A DNA stretch of 64,000 nt from Papaver somniferum. Taxonomy: Eukaryota > Streptophyta > Magnoliopsida > Ranunculales > Papaveraceae. Below are positions 33,757-45,744 of this stretch, one piece after another. The stretch lies in assembly GCF_003573695.1 (NCBI RefSeq), contig NC_039364.1, positions 71,940,256 through 72,004,255 on the forward strand, written 5' to 3'. The notes under the pieces were generated by a model. The model was not told where the DNA came from, searched no databases, and saw only the letters and a program-made list of their open reading frames with translations. Position numbers and translations under genes: made by a program. Numbering within the stretch: position 1 is the first letter of the stretch; every line of letters begins with the position of its first letter.

Positions 33757-35304
33757 TGATGTATTTTCAAATGGTTGTTGTAGTGATAGTGGTAAAAAGA
33801 TTCGTTTCAGATTTATGAAGGAAATAATTTTTAGATTTAATAAAAATAAAGAAAATTAATTTTCAAAGAGTGATGTCAAGATTTAAAATGGATTAAGGCT
33901 CAGGATTCACTATTACTTCAAGTTGATTGGTTATAAATAATATTTCAGAAATTATTATTAAGCTCGTTTTCTTATTAAATCACTTTTTAATTTAAAAGGT
34001 GTCCAAATATTAAGTTGTAATCCTTAAGCATGATTTATCAAAGAATATATTCTAAGCATAAAACATCAAACTGATTCAAAAATAATTAAGAAAACCATTT
34101 TGTCCTTTTTTTATATTTTTATCCAAGTGAATTAAATTAAATAAATAATTAACGAAATTATAAATAAAAATATTACCAATCACACATGAGTGAATAGATC
34201 CTCCATTGCCTCAATCACCAAGAATTTAGCCTCTCATCATGTTGGAAAAATACTCAAAAGACTTTATTGATGCTCACAAGTTGATTACAAATGATGAAAT
34301 AACAAGAAAATCAATTTATGACCGTCCTTTGCAACACACAGAAAACGTCTGAAAAGAACGGCACATGAGAAGTGCAGTTGACGCTGTTGTGAAATCGCGG
34401 GAAAGGAATAAGGAATTGTCGCAGTTAAGCGACACTTCTCTACGACTTTCCTGGGTGGTCCTTGTTCTTCGTGTTCTTAGCTGAGCAGCAGCAGAACTCT
34501 TCTTGTTGTCGACCCTTTCCTTCGATTCTCTCGGCTCTAACTCTCTCCCAATCACTTCTCCCTCAACCTGCTCCCCTTTCCCAAACTGTTTTGCCTTGTA
34601 TTTATAGTGAATTGGAGCCAAAAATACGACCATTGATTGCATATATTCTCCATTTAATCCAAATATTCTCGGCTGCCAATAATAACGAAAATTTCCATTT
34701 TTAATCCCATGCACGCGTTAACTTTGATCCTGCACGCTCCCAAATGTCTTCTCCACGCCTCAACACTCTTCCAACGCTAGTAGGACTCTTCCATGCACAC
34801 AAGAACTCCATTTTTGCTCGTGTTACAGTGCACGTGCTCTGTTTTGGGCTCAAGGATCATCACGCGTTTTCCAGCCACTTCTGATCGAACCCACTGCCCA
34901 TAATGTGTTCCTCATGCCATATCACATCTTCCTACCAAGTTTGAGCGATTGAATCTCCCTAAAACACCTTCATTTTGTTGATTGAAACTCTAACAGTTGA
35001 GAACTTCATTTCCCGCCAAAAAAAAAGTTTTTGAATTTAAAGAGATGAAGTGCCCCTAATCGTCTGTGGAGTGTAAATAGCAAATGCCCAACTGAGGTGC
35101 CCCTTAGTAATTGGGTTGCCCCTTAACCAAAATGAGAGTCCGAATAACAAATGTCCTCCGGGGATGCCCCACATAATTTTTCGAGCAGATCTTTCCAAAA
35201 ATGTTTATTTCCTAAAAATACATAAAAACACAATATTAGTACAAAAATAGAGTTCCAACAATACGGACATTAAGGACAAATTAGACACAAAAATGTGTCT
35301 ATCA
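33757..35304 (-). repeat. Athila 3' LTR (1548 bp)
   Basis: It runs from TGATGTATTTTC to TGTGTCTATCA on the plus strand. On the minus strand a TATAAATA box lies at 34599-34606. Open frames of 80 and 132 codons here recur unchanged in the other LTR and are not genes. Confidence 0.92.
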
Positions 35305-35320
35305 AATACCCCCAAACTTA
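35305..35320 (-). other. Polypurine tract of the Athila element
   Basis: The plus strand reads aatacccccaaactta, i.e. a G-rich tract aagtttgggggtatt on the minus strand, directly before the 3' LTR. Confidence 0.8.
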
Positions 35321-35771
35321 TTATTTGCTAGTCCTCGAGCAAATCTAATCTAGAAAGTAAAATGACTATACTTAGCACGTGTAGCAAGCCGTTAAACCAC
35401 TAGGTGGCTCTAGTGGCGGAGTGTTGTCTCCGGAGGGGTTACCAGAGGTGTACCCACAAAACCTTTACTCCAGACCCTAGCTATCTACAACGAACCTTGG
35501 AAGGCTCTAAAGAATCTCCTTGGTTGGCTTACAATCACTGACTACAGGAGGAAGTACCCTGATGCGAAATTCTAATTGTTGTACACGAGTTTACACTCAA
35601 GCATACTAAAATTCATATAAAGTGACAGAGCTCTACTCAGATAGTTGCACCATGGACATCATATTCGGAGTCAAACTAATCATATGGATAGAAAAAGGAG
35701 ATGGAAATAGAAAAATGTAGATGGTTTTGATGTTAACCAAATTATCGACGTTTCACATATCTGTCTGAAGG
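35321..35771 (-). other. Athila 3' noncoding internal region, part 2
   Basis: It lies between the purine tract and the nested solo LTR and has no open frame of note. Its continuation is at 38271-39140. No envelope-like frame, present in some Athila elements, was found in either part. Confidence 0.6.
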
Positions 35772-38270
35772 TGATGAGTGCTAAAAAGTGCATATTTCTA
35801 TATATTTTTCTTGGCATTTAACTCATCTTTTGTGCATTAATTCTACATTTTATCCCATATTCTGTATTTTCATTGTTTTGAAGAATAAATACTTTTCTTA
35901 ATTAATTTTTCATTTTTAGGTACTAAATAAAGTCTGGTTAACTCACGGAGCGAAAAGAGCAAAGGAACGGCAAAGACTCTCGCTAGGAGGAAGCGAAGAA
36001 TGATGTTTGCAAGAGCCGGATCAACGAGAAGTGGGCTTGAAGAGGAAGAATTGCTCTTAAAGAAGATATGGGCTTGGCATACCCAAGGCCCAAAACCCTT
36101 ACCCAAATCCATTTCCATTATCCATACCCATTTCCATGAGAGCCGTCAGATTGGATCCATCTCATCGTCCAACGGTCGCCTCATCATTGTGCATCAAACT
36201 CCGAAGATCCCGTCAAACACCATAGTACCTAACTCCATCTGAAGCCGTCAATTTTGTTGTATCTCATAATCCAACGGTCGCTACATACCTCTCCATCGTA
36301 GCCGCTCGATTCAATCTATATGGGATCATCCAACGCTCTTTACTTGCTGTTCATCAAAGTTCGCTACACCCGCTCAACAACCTAGCAACCGAACCCTTAT
36401 ACCCCAAAACAAACAGCCCCTAACCCATTCTTCTCTCGAGCTCTTCTTCCCCTTCTTCCCAAAAATTTGCAGAGCTCTGCAACTCCATCACCTCCACCAG
36501 CTACACCTTCTTCTCGAACCACAACACCACCACAACCACCCGACAACACCTCAAACCCATCTCCCTAGCCTAGTTATTTTCCCCATCTCACAACCACTGA
36601 AACCCTAGGTTTTGGGGTGAGTAAAATAACTCGAACTAGGGAACAATTAGAGCAGCAAAGGCACCAGGAGAAGCAGAGAAGACATGGGTCGATGCTAATT
36701 GAGGAGATTTGTCACATCAAGGTAAGAAAAAAAACCCAAACCCTAATTTCAGTTAATTTGGGGATTTTCGAGAAAACCCTAATTACTGCTAGGGAGAGCA
36801 TGAGGAAGAACAGTGGCAACATGGGTATGATTAAATTAGTCGAATTAGGTGAGAAACCCTAATTTTGTCACTGTTCAATTTGGGGATTTGGGGGAATTTT
36901 TCTGTAAACCCTAATTTGGGTGTCTGGGTATAAAAAGGGGACTGTGGGTGTGAAATTGGCTTATGCTGGACTAGCCAGTGTCCAGAACTTTGTTGTTCTG
37001 TATATGTTCTATTCTTGGTATTCACTGTGTAATGTTCATGTTCTGTTTATGTTTAATTTATGAATTCATGTTTCAATTATCTTGTATGATGTATGTTAGT
37101 GTTAGCATGTTAGTCATGAGCTAAGTATCACTAGCTGAGGCTCAGATGAAGCTTTAGTGGACTGTTAGGTAGTGGAATGTTAGGTTAGAAGCCTTAGTGC
37201 CTGTTTTTCTTGTGCAATGGGAAGAAATTAGTGCTCTGGTATGCCTGTGATTGACTGTGCTGTCAAAAGACAGTCAATGCTAGGGGCATATCAGTGAGCA
37301 AGCTGATTTTCCTCCCATTCTAGATGTATGCATAGGATGTTCAATTCAACCTAGAACTACACTATCTGGCTAGGTCACAAGGGTGGATTCAAAGCCTTAG
37401 CTTTTACCTCCACTGTTACCATTTGTTTCATTGATGCTCCCTTGCCTTAGGCTAACTGCCTTTGTGCCTCATTGCCACTGATTTTTGCTTCTTTCCCATG
37501 ATCATTGTTAGTTTGTTTCACTGCCATTGTTAATCCTTTAGTTATTGTTCCCTATTCTTCCCTGTTCCTCATCTCTGTCTGTGTTCTCTTTTATTCTCTT
37601 TCTTTTGCTATATTTTGCTCTTCTAGTTTCTCTGTTTTGCTCCCCATTAGTCCATTGAAGCTCACTGTGGCCTAAGTGCATTGATCATTAAGAGCCCAGT
37701 CCAGTTCACTGTGGACTCATTCAAAAACCAAACTGATAGCTCTATCAAGCCCAGCTCACAGTTCACTTTCCAAGCTAAGGCCTGTCACTGTCAAGCCCAG
37801 ATCCTCATACAAGCCAACTGAGTCCAAAGCTCACTTCAACACTGAGCCCAAGTTCAGTTCATTGAAACCAAAGGCTAAAAGCCCAGGTTCATAGCTAAAA
37901 AGCCTAGCTCCAGCTAAGGCCCAAATCATACCAAAAGCCCAGGTTTAATCCCAAGCTCAGTTCACTACACTGAGCCCAAGGCCTAAAGCACTTCATCATT
38001 ACAACAAACCCATTAAGCCCAATTTACTCAAAGGGTATTCAAAGCCCAACAGTTCCAAAGGGTATTCATAACCCATTGGTACCACAACCCTTTGATACCT
38101 AAAGCCCAATAGCAATTTAGAACCCAAATAGCTAGAAACTCCAAACACTCCCAATCTCTGTGGATCGACCCGTACTTGCACGAGCTACAACTGACGACCG
38201 TGCACTTGCGGTATTACTGTAGGCCCGTTTTCATTTCACTTCAATTTTATACGCTTTCCCGGGTCCACCA
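35772..38270 (+). mobile_element. Solo LTR of another gypsy family nested in the Athila element, target duplication GAAGG
   Basis: It starts TGATGAGTGCTAAAAAG and ends GGGTCCACCA, flanked by GAAGG at 35767-35771 and 38271-38275. It is 2499 bp. A TATA box in the plus direction (gggtataaaaagggg) is at 36929-36936. The 3' part has the ctgtggatcgacccgtacttgc and cttgcggtatta sequence often seen near the 3' end of plant gypsy LTRs. A segment at about 37640-38000 repeats 'agcccagttcac'-like words. No internal region adjoins it, so it is a solo LTR. Confidence 0.85.
36929..36936 (+). promoter_or_regulatory. TATA box of the nested solo LTR
   Basis: TATAAAAA lies in the context ctgggtataaaaagggg, about 1.16 kb into the LTR. 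It supports the plus orientation. Confidence 0.5.
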
Positions 38271-39140
38271 GAAGGTCACTGCCAGAATGAACCTATCCTA
38301 ATGGACTGAGATACCGGTCTGACTAATATCAACACAACTGGCATATACAAGGGAACCAGTGGTCAATAACTTAAATCTAGATCAACAAACTGGAAAATAC
38401 AAGGGAACCAGCAGTTGACTATGCAGAACAATAACCATTTTTTTTTAACTTAACGGCATGAATAGATCTTTTTGATCCAAGCGCATGCTTCTTGTCAGCA
38501 GATTACACGATAGTTCCCACGGGTCCTGCATTCCACGCTTTCTTAGGCGACGGAAACATGGAGAACACACGCATATTGCTATCCAAGTGTTAATACTTAT
38601 TCCGATTGGTCTAACTGGTCCGGTCTTTTGTTTTTTTTTAGTAACTCAGTCACTCTAATTCACCCTAACAGTGGTAACAACTTGAATCGTGTGCCCCGCC
38701 TAATCACTTAAAGAAACATAGTTTAAAATGAAAAAATAAAATAAAAAAAGAAATGAAAAGGACTCAACGAGATATGGTGCAACTATCATGTTATTTCTAA
38801 CACCTGAGCTCCGTGCTTTTATGAATAGACTCTATAGATGTTTCCATCTAATCAGATTGGTTCCTCAACTCCTACAACCAAGATGCTTCCATCCACTTAT
38901 ATTAGTTAGTGCCATCCTGAATACGCATAAATTTCTAGGCTCTGGAGTTTATTTATTGCAACTAAAAACTAACAAAAAGTTTCTTCCCCACCCCCAAACT
39001 TAAATTTAACATTGTCGTCAATGTTTCTAATTAAAGAGCAGTACCAAAAGTAAAATAACACGAGGAGAAGTTGGAAAGATAGTACCTGGGTGAAGAAAAT
39101 CAAAAACTAATATACAACATACAACTTCCTTGATGGTCAA
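38271..39140 (-). other. Athila 3' noncoding internal region, part 1
   Basis: It lies between the end of pol and the nested solo LTR and contains no supported gene. Confidence 0.6.
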
Positions 39141-39563
39141 TCAAGGGTAAACATGGTCCTCCAGAGGGACCTCCTCAACATCACCTGTAGGAAAGGGCTC
39201 TAAAAAGGGTTTCAATCTCTGACCGTTAACCTTCGAAGAACTACTACCATCCGGTGTCTCGATCTCAACAGCTCCATGAGGAAAAATAGTGCGAACAATA
39301 AAAGGACCCGTCCACCGAGAACGTAACTTCCCAGGGAAAAGATGCAAGCAGGTATCATACAGAAGAACTTTTTGACCTGGAGAAAAATGACTTCCGTAAA
39401 ATGTTTCTATCATGCACAAGTTTCATTTTATTCTTATACTCCTTCGCACTATCGTAAGCATCTATACGAATCTCGTCCAACTCATTGAGCTGGAGTTTCC
39501 TATGGGCTCCTACCTCGTCAAATGAAAAATTTAGCTGCTTAACAGCCCAATAAGCTCTATGTT
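39141..39563 (-). pseudogene. Integrase C-terminal end of the Athila pol, separated by frameshifts and a stop
   Basis: The segment 39141-39419 encodes FSPGQKVLLYDT, FPGKLRSRWTGPF and KVNGQRLKPFLE, the GPY/F-type C-terminal domain of gypsy integrases. It is cut off from the main polyprotein by three lesions: a one-base loss near 39626-39633, an in-frame TAG at 39568-39570 in the pre-lesion frame, and another shift near 39385 in a T-rich stretch. It cannot be made as part of a normal polyprotein. Confidence 0.8.
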
Positions 39564-42500
39564 CTAACTAAACAGGTAAGTGACATGCCTTGCCATAAAC
39601 AAGCCGATAAGGCGACATTCCAATGGGATCTTAAACGCAGTACGGTAAGCCCATAAGGCATCAGTAAGCCTAGACGACCAGTCTTTCCGATTAGGATTAA
39701 CTGTTTTCTCTAATATACGTTTTATCTCCCTATTGGAAACCTCTACCTGACCACTAGTCTGTGGATGATACGGGGTAGCTATCTTATGTGTAATACCATA
39801 TTTCTTCATCAGAAGCCTAAAAGGCCCATTACAAAAGTGCGACCCTCCATCACTAATTATAGCTCGCGGTGTACCAAAACGTGTAAGTATATTATTTTTC
39901 AAGAACTCAATCACAACCCTATGGTCATTGGTTTTACACGCAACCGCCTCAATCCACTTAGAGACATAGTCTACGGCGACAAGGATGTATAGGTTACCAA
40001 AAGAATTAGGAAACAGACCCATAAAGTCAATACCCCACACATCAAAGACCTCAACAATTAAAATAGGGTTCAAGGGCATCATGTTCCTACGGGAAATGGT
40101 TCCTAATTTCTGGCATCGTTCACAAGTAACGCAGTAACTGTGAGAGTCTTTAAACAACGAAGGCCAATAGAATCCACACTGCAATATCTTAGCAGCAGTT
40201 TTCTTAGCACTAAAGTGACCCCCACAAGCATGATCATGACAAAAGGAAATAATACTGTACTGGTCACTCTCAGGTATACATCTTCTAATAATCTGGTCTG
40301 GACAATACTTAAACAAATAAGGATCATCCCAAAAGAAGTGCTTAACCTCAACTAAAAATCTAGAATGATCTTGTTTACCCCAATGTTGGGGCATTCGACC
40401 AGTAACAAGATAGTTCACTATATTCACATACCAAGGTAATTGGGTAACAAAGAACAATTGTTCATCAGGAAAGCTATCCCTTATAGGAAGGGAATCATCT
40501 GGGGAACTAACAACTAGCCTAGACAAGTGATCTGCTACAACATTTTCGGCACCCTTTTTGTCTCTAATGTCTGGAGAAAACTCTTGCAACAACAGAATCC
40601 ACCTAATCAATCTAGGTTTAGTATCCTTCTTAGACAAAAGATATTTTAAAGCAGCATGATCAGTATATATGATGATCTTAGAACCTAAGAGATAGGGTCT
40701 AAACTTGTCTAAGGCAAACACAATGGCTAATAGTTCCTTCTCGGTAGTGGTATAGTTCAATTGGGCATCATTCAGAGTTTTGCTAGCATAGTAAATCACA
40801 TGAAGTAACTTATTTTCTCGCTGACCTAGCACAACACCAATAGCATAATCTAAAGCATCACACATGATCTCAAAGGGTGGGTTCCAGTTGGGTGCCTGGA
40901 CTATGGGGGCGGTAGTGAGTAATGACTTAAGCTTCTCGAAAGACTCTAAACAAGCATCATCAAAGACAAACTTAACATCGTTTGCAAGCAAATTGCAAAG
41001 AGGTTTAGACATCAAGCTAAAATCCTTAATGAAACGACGATAAAACCTAACATGCCCTAAGAATGACCTAATATCTCTTACGGTTTTTGGGACCGGTAAA
41101 GTTTTAATAAGGTCAACTTTGGCTCTATCTACCTCTATACCCTTTGAAGATACAATATGCCCTAGAACAATTCCTGAACGAACCATAAAGTGACATTTCT
41201 CCCAATTAAGCACTAGATTCTTTTCCTCACACCTTGTCAAAACTAATGACAAATGATGCAAGCACTCATCGAAAGACGAACCAAACACTGAAAAATCATC
41301 CATAAAGACCTCTAAGAACCGTTCTACCATGTCAGAAAATATGCTCATCATGCAACGCTGAAAAGTCGCAGGGGCATTACATAGCCCGAAAGGCATGCGT
41401 CTATACACAAAGGTACCAAAGGGACAGGTAAAAGTGGTTTTCTCCTGGTCTTCTGGGGCAATAACGATCTGATTATATCCAGAGTAGCCATCTAAAAAGG
41501 AGTAGTGACTATGTACAGCTAATCTCTCTAGCATCTGGTCGATGAAGGGAAGGGGAAAGTGGTCCTTCCTAGTGACCTTCTTCAATTTCCTATAGTCAAT
41601 ACAAACACGCCAATCCGTGGTCACTCGGGTCGGGATTAACTCATTGTTATCATTCTGGACTACAGTAATACCAGATTTCTTGGGAACAACCTGAACGGGG
41701 TTGACCCACTTACTGTCTGAAATAGGGTAGATAATGCCTGCATCTAATAGCTTAAGAACCTCAGTTCGAACTACTTCTTTCATATTAGGGTTTATTCGAC
41801 GTTGCATCTTCCTAGAAGGTTTGGTGTCTTCCTCTAAATAGATCTGATGCATACAAACAGTAGGACTTATACCCTTAATGTCTGCTATGGTCCACCCTAA
41901 AGCTTCATTTTTGTTTTTAAGGACGGTTACTAGCCTACTTTCCTGATCTCTATCCAAGTCGGAAGAAACAATCACAGGTAAAGTCTCAGACGGGCCTAAA
42001 AACACATACTTCAGGGTATCTGGCAATGGTTTTAGGTCCAACTTAGGAGGCTCTTCTAAAGAAGGAACTAGGGTAGACTTAGAAACTGGTAGTGGTTCGA
42101 ACTTAGGTTTCCATCCATTACTAGTATCTAACAAAGGGGTTGAATCTAACAAACCATTCACCTCATTAATCACATTATCATCATCAAAATCAATCCCAAA
42201 GTGAGCTAGGCATTTTTCTAATGGATCTTCTGACAAAGTGTTTGGTAATGACTCCTCGACTAATGTTCCTATCATGTTCACCTCTTCTATATTCGAGTCA
42301 TCTAGTTCAGAGGGTAGCTTACTGATATTAAAAATGTTCAGCTCAATAGTCATATTACCAAAAGACAAATTCATGATACCATTTTGACAGTTAATGATCG
42401 CATTGGATGTAGCTAAAAACGGGCGACCTAAAATCACTGGTATTTGGTTCTCTGGGTCAGGGACAGGTTGGGTATCTAGGATAACAAAATCCACTGGATA

Positions 42501-44669
42501 AATAAACTTGTCGACCTCAATAAGAACGTCCTCGATCACACCACGAGGAATTTTAACGGACCTATCAGCTAACTGAAGTGTCATATGGGTAGGTTTCATC
42601 TCACCAAGTCTTAGCTTAAGGTACACATGATATGGAAGTAAATTCACACTGTCTTCTAAGTCAAGCAAAGCTTTCTCAACACGATAGTTACCTATTGTGC
42701 AAGCAATGGTAGGGGACCCTGGGTCTTTATACTTAGGAGTAGTGGTATTCTGAATAATAGAACTCACATGACTAGCTATGAAGGCTTTCTTCTGGACACT
42801 GAGCTTACGCTTTCGCGTACACAAGTCCTTAAGGAACTTGGCATAATAGGGAATCTTCCTAATTGCATCTAATAATGGAAGGTTGATATTAACCTGCTTA
42901 AAAACCTCCAATATATCATTAAAGTTGGACTCCCTCTTGGTCGGAACTAGCAGCTGGGGGAACGGGGCTCTGGGAACAAAGCCGGGCTCATCAGGACCCT
43001 CATTGGTCTCTTTGGAAACTCTATCAGTCTCCTCATTTTCTGTCTCATAAGGGTGAACTACAGCATTTTCACTTTCAGGTATGTCGAACTTATTATCAAC
43101 TTTCCTTCCACTCTTAAGGGTCGTAACAAAGTTAACATGACTGTACAATTTCTCTCCTCTAGGGTTAGGATCAGTATGACTAGGGAACCTTCCTTCCTCT
43201 TTCTCATTAATATACTTAGATATTTGGCCGACTTGAAGTTCTAATTTAGCAAAAGACTGGGCACTTTTCTTAAAATTCTGTTTGGTTTCCTCTTGAAAAT
43301 TACCCTGGCTTTTTACTAACATTTCCTGGCTTTGTGATAGCATTCCCTGGCTCTTCCTTAATATACTAAGGGTTTCCTCTAAGCTAGTTATTCTATTCTC
43401 AGATGGGTTCTGGGTCTGTCCTGAAGGGTTCTTAGTATAACCAAAACCTGGGGGAGGCTGAGAATTACTAGACTGGCCTTGATTGTGTCCCTTAGACCAA
43501 GAGAAATTAGGATGGTTTCTCCAACCAGGGTTGTAGGTCTCTGAGTAGGGGTCAAACTTCTGACGGTTCTCAAACCTAGCATTGTTATAGACAACATGAT
43601 CTTTCTCTTCACTAACCTGACCTTCCCAAAATGAGTTATCGGGCTCTATTCCACAACTAGAGATTTGAGAGGCTCTATTAGGTTCAACAAGGGACTTATT
43701 TTTAGGTTGACCCATTTCTAACGCTTCTAACCTTCTAGATAAAGCAGCAAATTTGGCATCTGATGCAAAACTTGTATCTACCATATTGGTGCTACTTCTA
43801 TTGACCAAGAGTCTTTTAGGGGGTTCCACACAAGACTCCCACTGTTGGGATTTCTCAGTGATAGCTCTTAAGAAGGTAAAAGCATCATCAACATTTTTAC
43901 TAGTGAACTCACCAGCGCACATAGACTCGACCATGGCTTTGGTCGAATAGTCTAAACCATTATAAATAATCTCTACAAGTTTCATCTTATCAAATCCATG
44001 GTGAGGACACTGGGATAGGAGATCATTGAATCTCTCTAAAAACCTATAAAGAGACTCTCCCTCTTGTTGCACACTAGTACTAATGTTCTGCCTAACAGCT
44101 GCAGTTTTATGCTTAGGGTAGAACTTCATATAGAAGGCAGCGATAAGTTCCTGCCATGTTTTTATGGATTCAGATGGTAGGTTGTTCAGCCAGGTCTTGG
44201 CTTTATCTCTCAAGGAAAAGGGAAACATCTTAAGTTTCAATACTTCATCAGTAAGGTCTTTTATTCTAATTGTCCCACAAATTTCCTCAAAGTCCCTAAT
44301 ATGGAAATAAGGGTTCTCATCATCTTTTCCTAAGAATATAGGGATCATCTGAAGAATACTAGGTTTTATCTCGAAATTAGCCGTAGTGGCTGGCAATTTA
44401 ATGCACGAAGCTCGGTTGGACCTAGTTGGGAACATGTAATCTTTCAAAGTTGCCATCGGTGGCACAGCAGAAATACTAGGGGTACTTTCCCCACGAAGAG
44501 ACAGATTCTCAAAACTGAAGTTTCCAAAAACGGGGCTCTCAAAATAAGAGTCTTCGAGCTCCACGCTTCCACAAGAAGATCTTTTAGGCTCGTCACTAAT
44601 CAAACGGCCAAAATTATCTCTTTTCCAAGCACGCTCTGTAAAGGAATCGAGCGCTTTTGGCATACACAA
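39564..44669 (-). CDS. gag-pol: Athila gag-pol polyprotein (1701 codons), C-terminally broken
   Basis: One long frame begins [16 protein letters not shown]. Domains in order: gag at about residues 110-320 ([39 protein letters not shown]), then a low-complexity linker; aspartic protease near 660-790; reverse transcriptase near 1015-1200 with the catalytic VFMDDF near 1123; RNase H near 1280-1400 ([10 protein letters not shown]); integrase with HHCC zinc finger near 1480-1515 ([17 protein letters not shown]) and the D-D-E residues in [14 protein letters not shown] and QVEVSNRE. Gag order, LTR size and the LQLADRS protease segment identify the Athila lineage. Two defects: the protease site reads [12 protein letters not shown], where Athila proteases have D-L-G, and the last 15 or so residues are out of frame. 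It would drive reverse transcription and integration if intact. Confidence 0.93.
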   Translation of the reverse strand: MCMPKALDSFTERAWKRDNFGRLISDEPKRSSCGSVELEDSYFESPVFGNFSFENLSLRGESTPSISAVPPMATLKDYMFPTRSNRASCIKLPATTANFEIKPSILQMIPIFLGKDDENPYFHIRDFEEICGTIRIKDLTDEVLKLKMFPFSLRDKAKTWLNNLPSESIKTWQELIAAFYMKFYPKHKTAAVRQNISTSVQQEGESLYRFLERFNDLLSQCPHHGFDKMKLVEIIYNGLDYSTKAMVESMCAGEFTSKNVDDAFTFLRAITEKSQQWESCVEPPKRLLVNRSSTNMVDTSFASDAKFAALSRRLEALEMGQPKNKSLVEPNRASQISSCGIEPDNSFWEGQVSEEKDHVVYNNARFENRQKFDPYSETYNPGWRNHPNFSWSKGHNQGQSSNSQPPPGFGYTKNPSGQTQNPSENRITSLEETLSILRKSQGMLSQSQEMLVKSQGNFQEETKQNFKKSAQSFAKLELQVGQISKYINEKEEGRFPSHTDPNPRGEKLYSHVNFVTTLKSGRKVDNKFDIPESENAVVHPYETENEETDRVSKETNEGPDEPGFVPRAPFPQLLVPTKRESNFNDILEVFKQVNINLPLLDAIRKIPYYAKFLKDLCTRKRKLSVQKKAFIASHVSSIIQNTTTPKYKDPGSPTIACTIGNYRVEKALLDLEDSVNLLPYHVYLKLRLGEMKPTHMTLQLADRSVKIPRGVIEDVLIEVDKFIYPVDFVILDTQPVPDPENQIPVILGRPFLATSNAIINCQNGIMNLSFGNMTIELNIFNISKLPSELDDSNIEEVNMIGTLVEESLPNTLSEDPLEKCLAHFGIDFDDDNVINEVNGLLDSTPLLDTSNGWKPKFEPLPVSKSTLVPSLEEPPKLDLKPLPDTLKYVFLGPSETLPVIVSSDLDRDQESRLVTVLKNKNEALGWTIADIKGISPTVCMHQIYLEEDTKPSRKMQRRINPNMKEVVRTEVLKLLDAGIIYPISDSKWVNPVQVVPKKSGITVVQNDNNELIPTRVTTDWRVCIDYRKLKKVTRKDHFPLPFIDQMLERLAVHSHYSFLDGYSGYNQIVIAPEDQEKTTFTCPFGTFVYRRMPFGLCNAPATFQRCMMSIFSDMVERFLEVFMDDFSVFGSSFDECLHHLSLVLTRCEEKNLVLNWEKCHFMVRSGIVLGHIVSSKGIEVDRAKVDLIKTLPVPKTVRDIRSFLGHVRFYRRFIKDFSLMSKPLCNLLANDVKFVFDDACLESFEKLKSLLTTAPIVQAPNWNPPFEIMCDALDYAIGVVLGQRENKLLHVIYYASKTLNDAQLNYTTTEKELLAIVFALDKFRPYLLGSKIIIYTDHAALKYLLSKKDTKPRLIRWILLLQEFSPDIRDKKGAENVVADHLSRLVVSSPDDSLPIRDSFPDEQLFFVTQLPWYVNIVNYLVTGRMPQHWGKQDHSRFLVEVKHFFWDDPYLFKYCPDQIIRRCIPESDQYSIISFCHDHACGGHFSAKKTAAKILQCGFYWPSLFKDSHSYCVTCERCQKLGTISRRNMMPLNPILIVEVFDVWGIDFMGLFPNSFGNLYILVAVDYVSKWIEAVACKTNDHRVVIEFLKNNILTRFGTPRAIISDGGSHFCNGPFRLLMKKYGITHKIATPYHPQTSGQVEVSNREIKRILEKTVNPNRKDWSSRLTDALWAYRTAFKIPLECRLIGLFMARHVTYLFS

Positions 44670-45744
44670 ACAAAAATCCTAAGGAAGGGAGGTTCTAAGC
44701 AAACACACAGCAGGCCGACTCCACCAAATCAAACCTAAAAATTTCTAGCAAACAAAAAGCATGATGTCTCCACTTAGATTGTTTCTAGACCAGCTTCTAA
44801 TCCTTCGAAAAGCAATTCGTTACAATCTGAGAAAATTCTCTGGAATCAGTACGAGTCAAAGTGAGTTGAATAGAGGCGAGGGAAGCTCAATGGAGCTTTG
44901 ATACCCAAGGCCTCACCGGTATTCAAGGCGGCGTAGTCACGCATTCAACTCACATAAACTATCCTGAACTTCAAAGTATGCTCAAAAGAGTAACCAATAT
45001 TTTTCGAATGACCGTCCTATTAAGCTCGTTACCCTATAGGTCTCGTTCTAGTCAAAATTTTAGGCTTAGGTTCGCGTTAGGTTTCGTTTTCCTAAGGCGG
45101 TCAAGTAGGGAACGGTGATGAAATCCGAACCCTTATCTTGTATTGGCCAGGCCTTGCCCTTTACTAGGAATTTAAAAACAGTCCAAATTCGTCCTCAATC
45201 AATGAATCACCTTAAGGAATACAGTAACTCGCTTATAGGAGATTCACGAGTGTTTCGATGGACTTACCTCCCGTACCAGACGGGGGATGAACCGTTGAAG
45301 TCGACTCGGGCCACGAATCCTATGTCATGTACGAACCCGAGGGGCCGAGACGATATCGTAATCGTCGTCCTTCCCTGCACACAGTTTGTATTTAAGGTAC
45401 CCTTCCGTAGGGTAAAAATAACTTTAAAATGTCCAACGTCACAATCCAAGTCCAAAGTAAAGTGCAAAAATATAACAAAAATTTCCTAATACAATTCAAA
45501 AAAAAAATAAATTAAAAATTAAAAAAAATAATAAAACTAAATCCTAAAAAAAAAAAATTATTTGTCTTCTTTTTTTCTTTTCTTTTATCTTTAAGCTTTG
45601 TTCCAAGTCCTTAGTATCCAACTTCAAACCTGCAAATCAAAGACACACCCAAAGAAACGTAAAAAGGAACAAATGAAAATAATAATAAAAAAAAATCTAA
45701 AAATGCTACCTAAACAAAAATCCGCGTCGGCGGCGCCAAAAATT
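44670..45744 (-). other. Athila 5' leader with primer-binding site
   Basis: This is untranslated sequence between the 5' LTR and gag. The primer-like site TTGGCGCCGCCGACGCGG (read on the minus strand) lies at about 45721-45739. A/T homopolymer runs are frequent at 45485-45600. No gene was found; the frame at 45115-45489 on the opposite strand is not supported. Confidence 0.7.

Noticed and set aside
34316..34714. 132-codon frame, found again at 46304-46702.
   Set aside because: It lies inside the two Athila LTRs; the repetition is just the LTR pair.
36617..36862. 81-codon basic frame, and an 80-codon frame at 36000-36242, as possible captured genes.
   Set aside because: Both lie inside a solo LTR with no homology I recognise, and on composition they look like chance frames.
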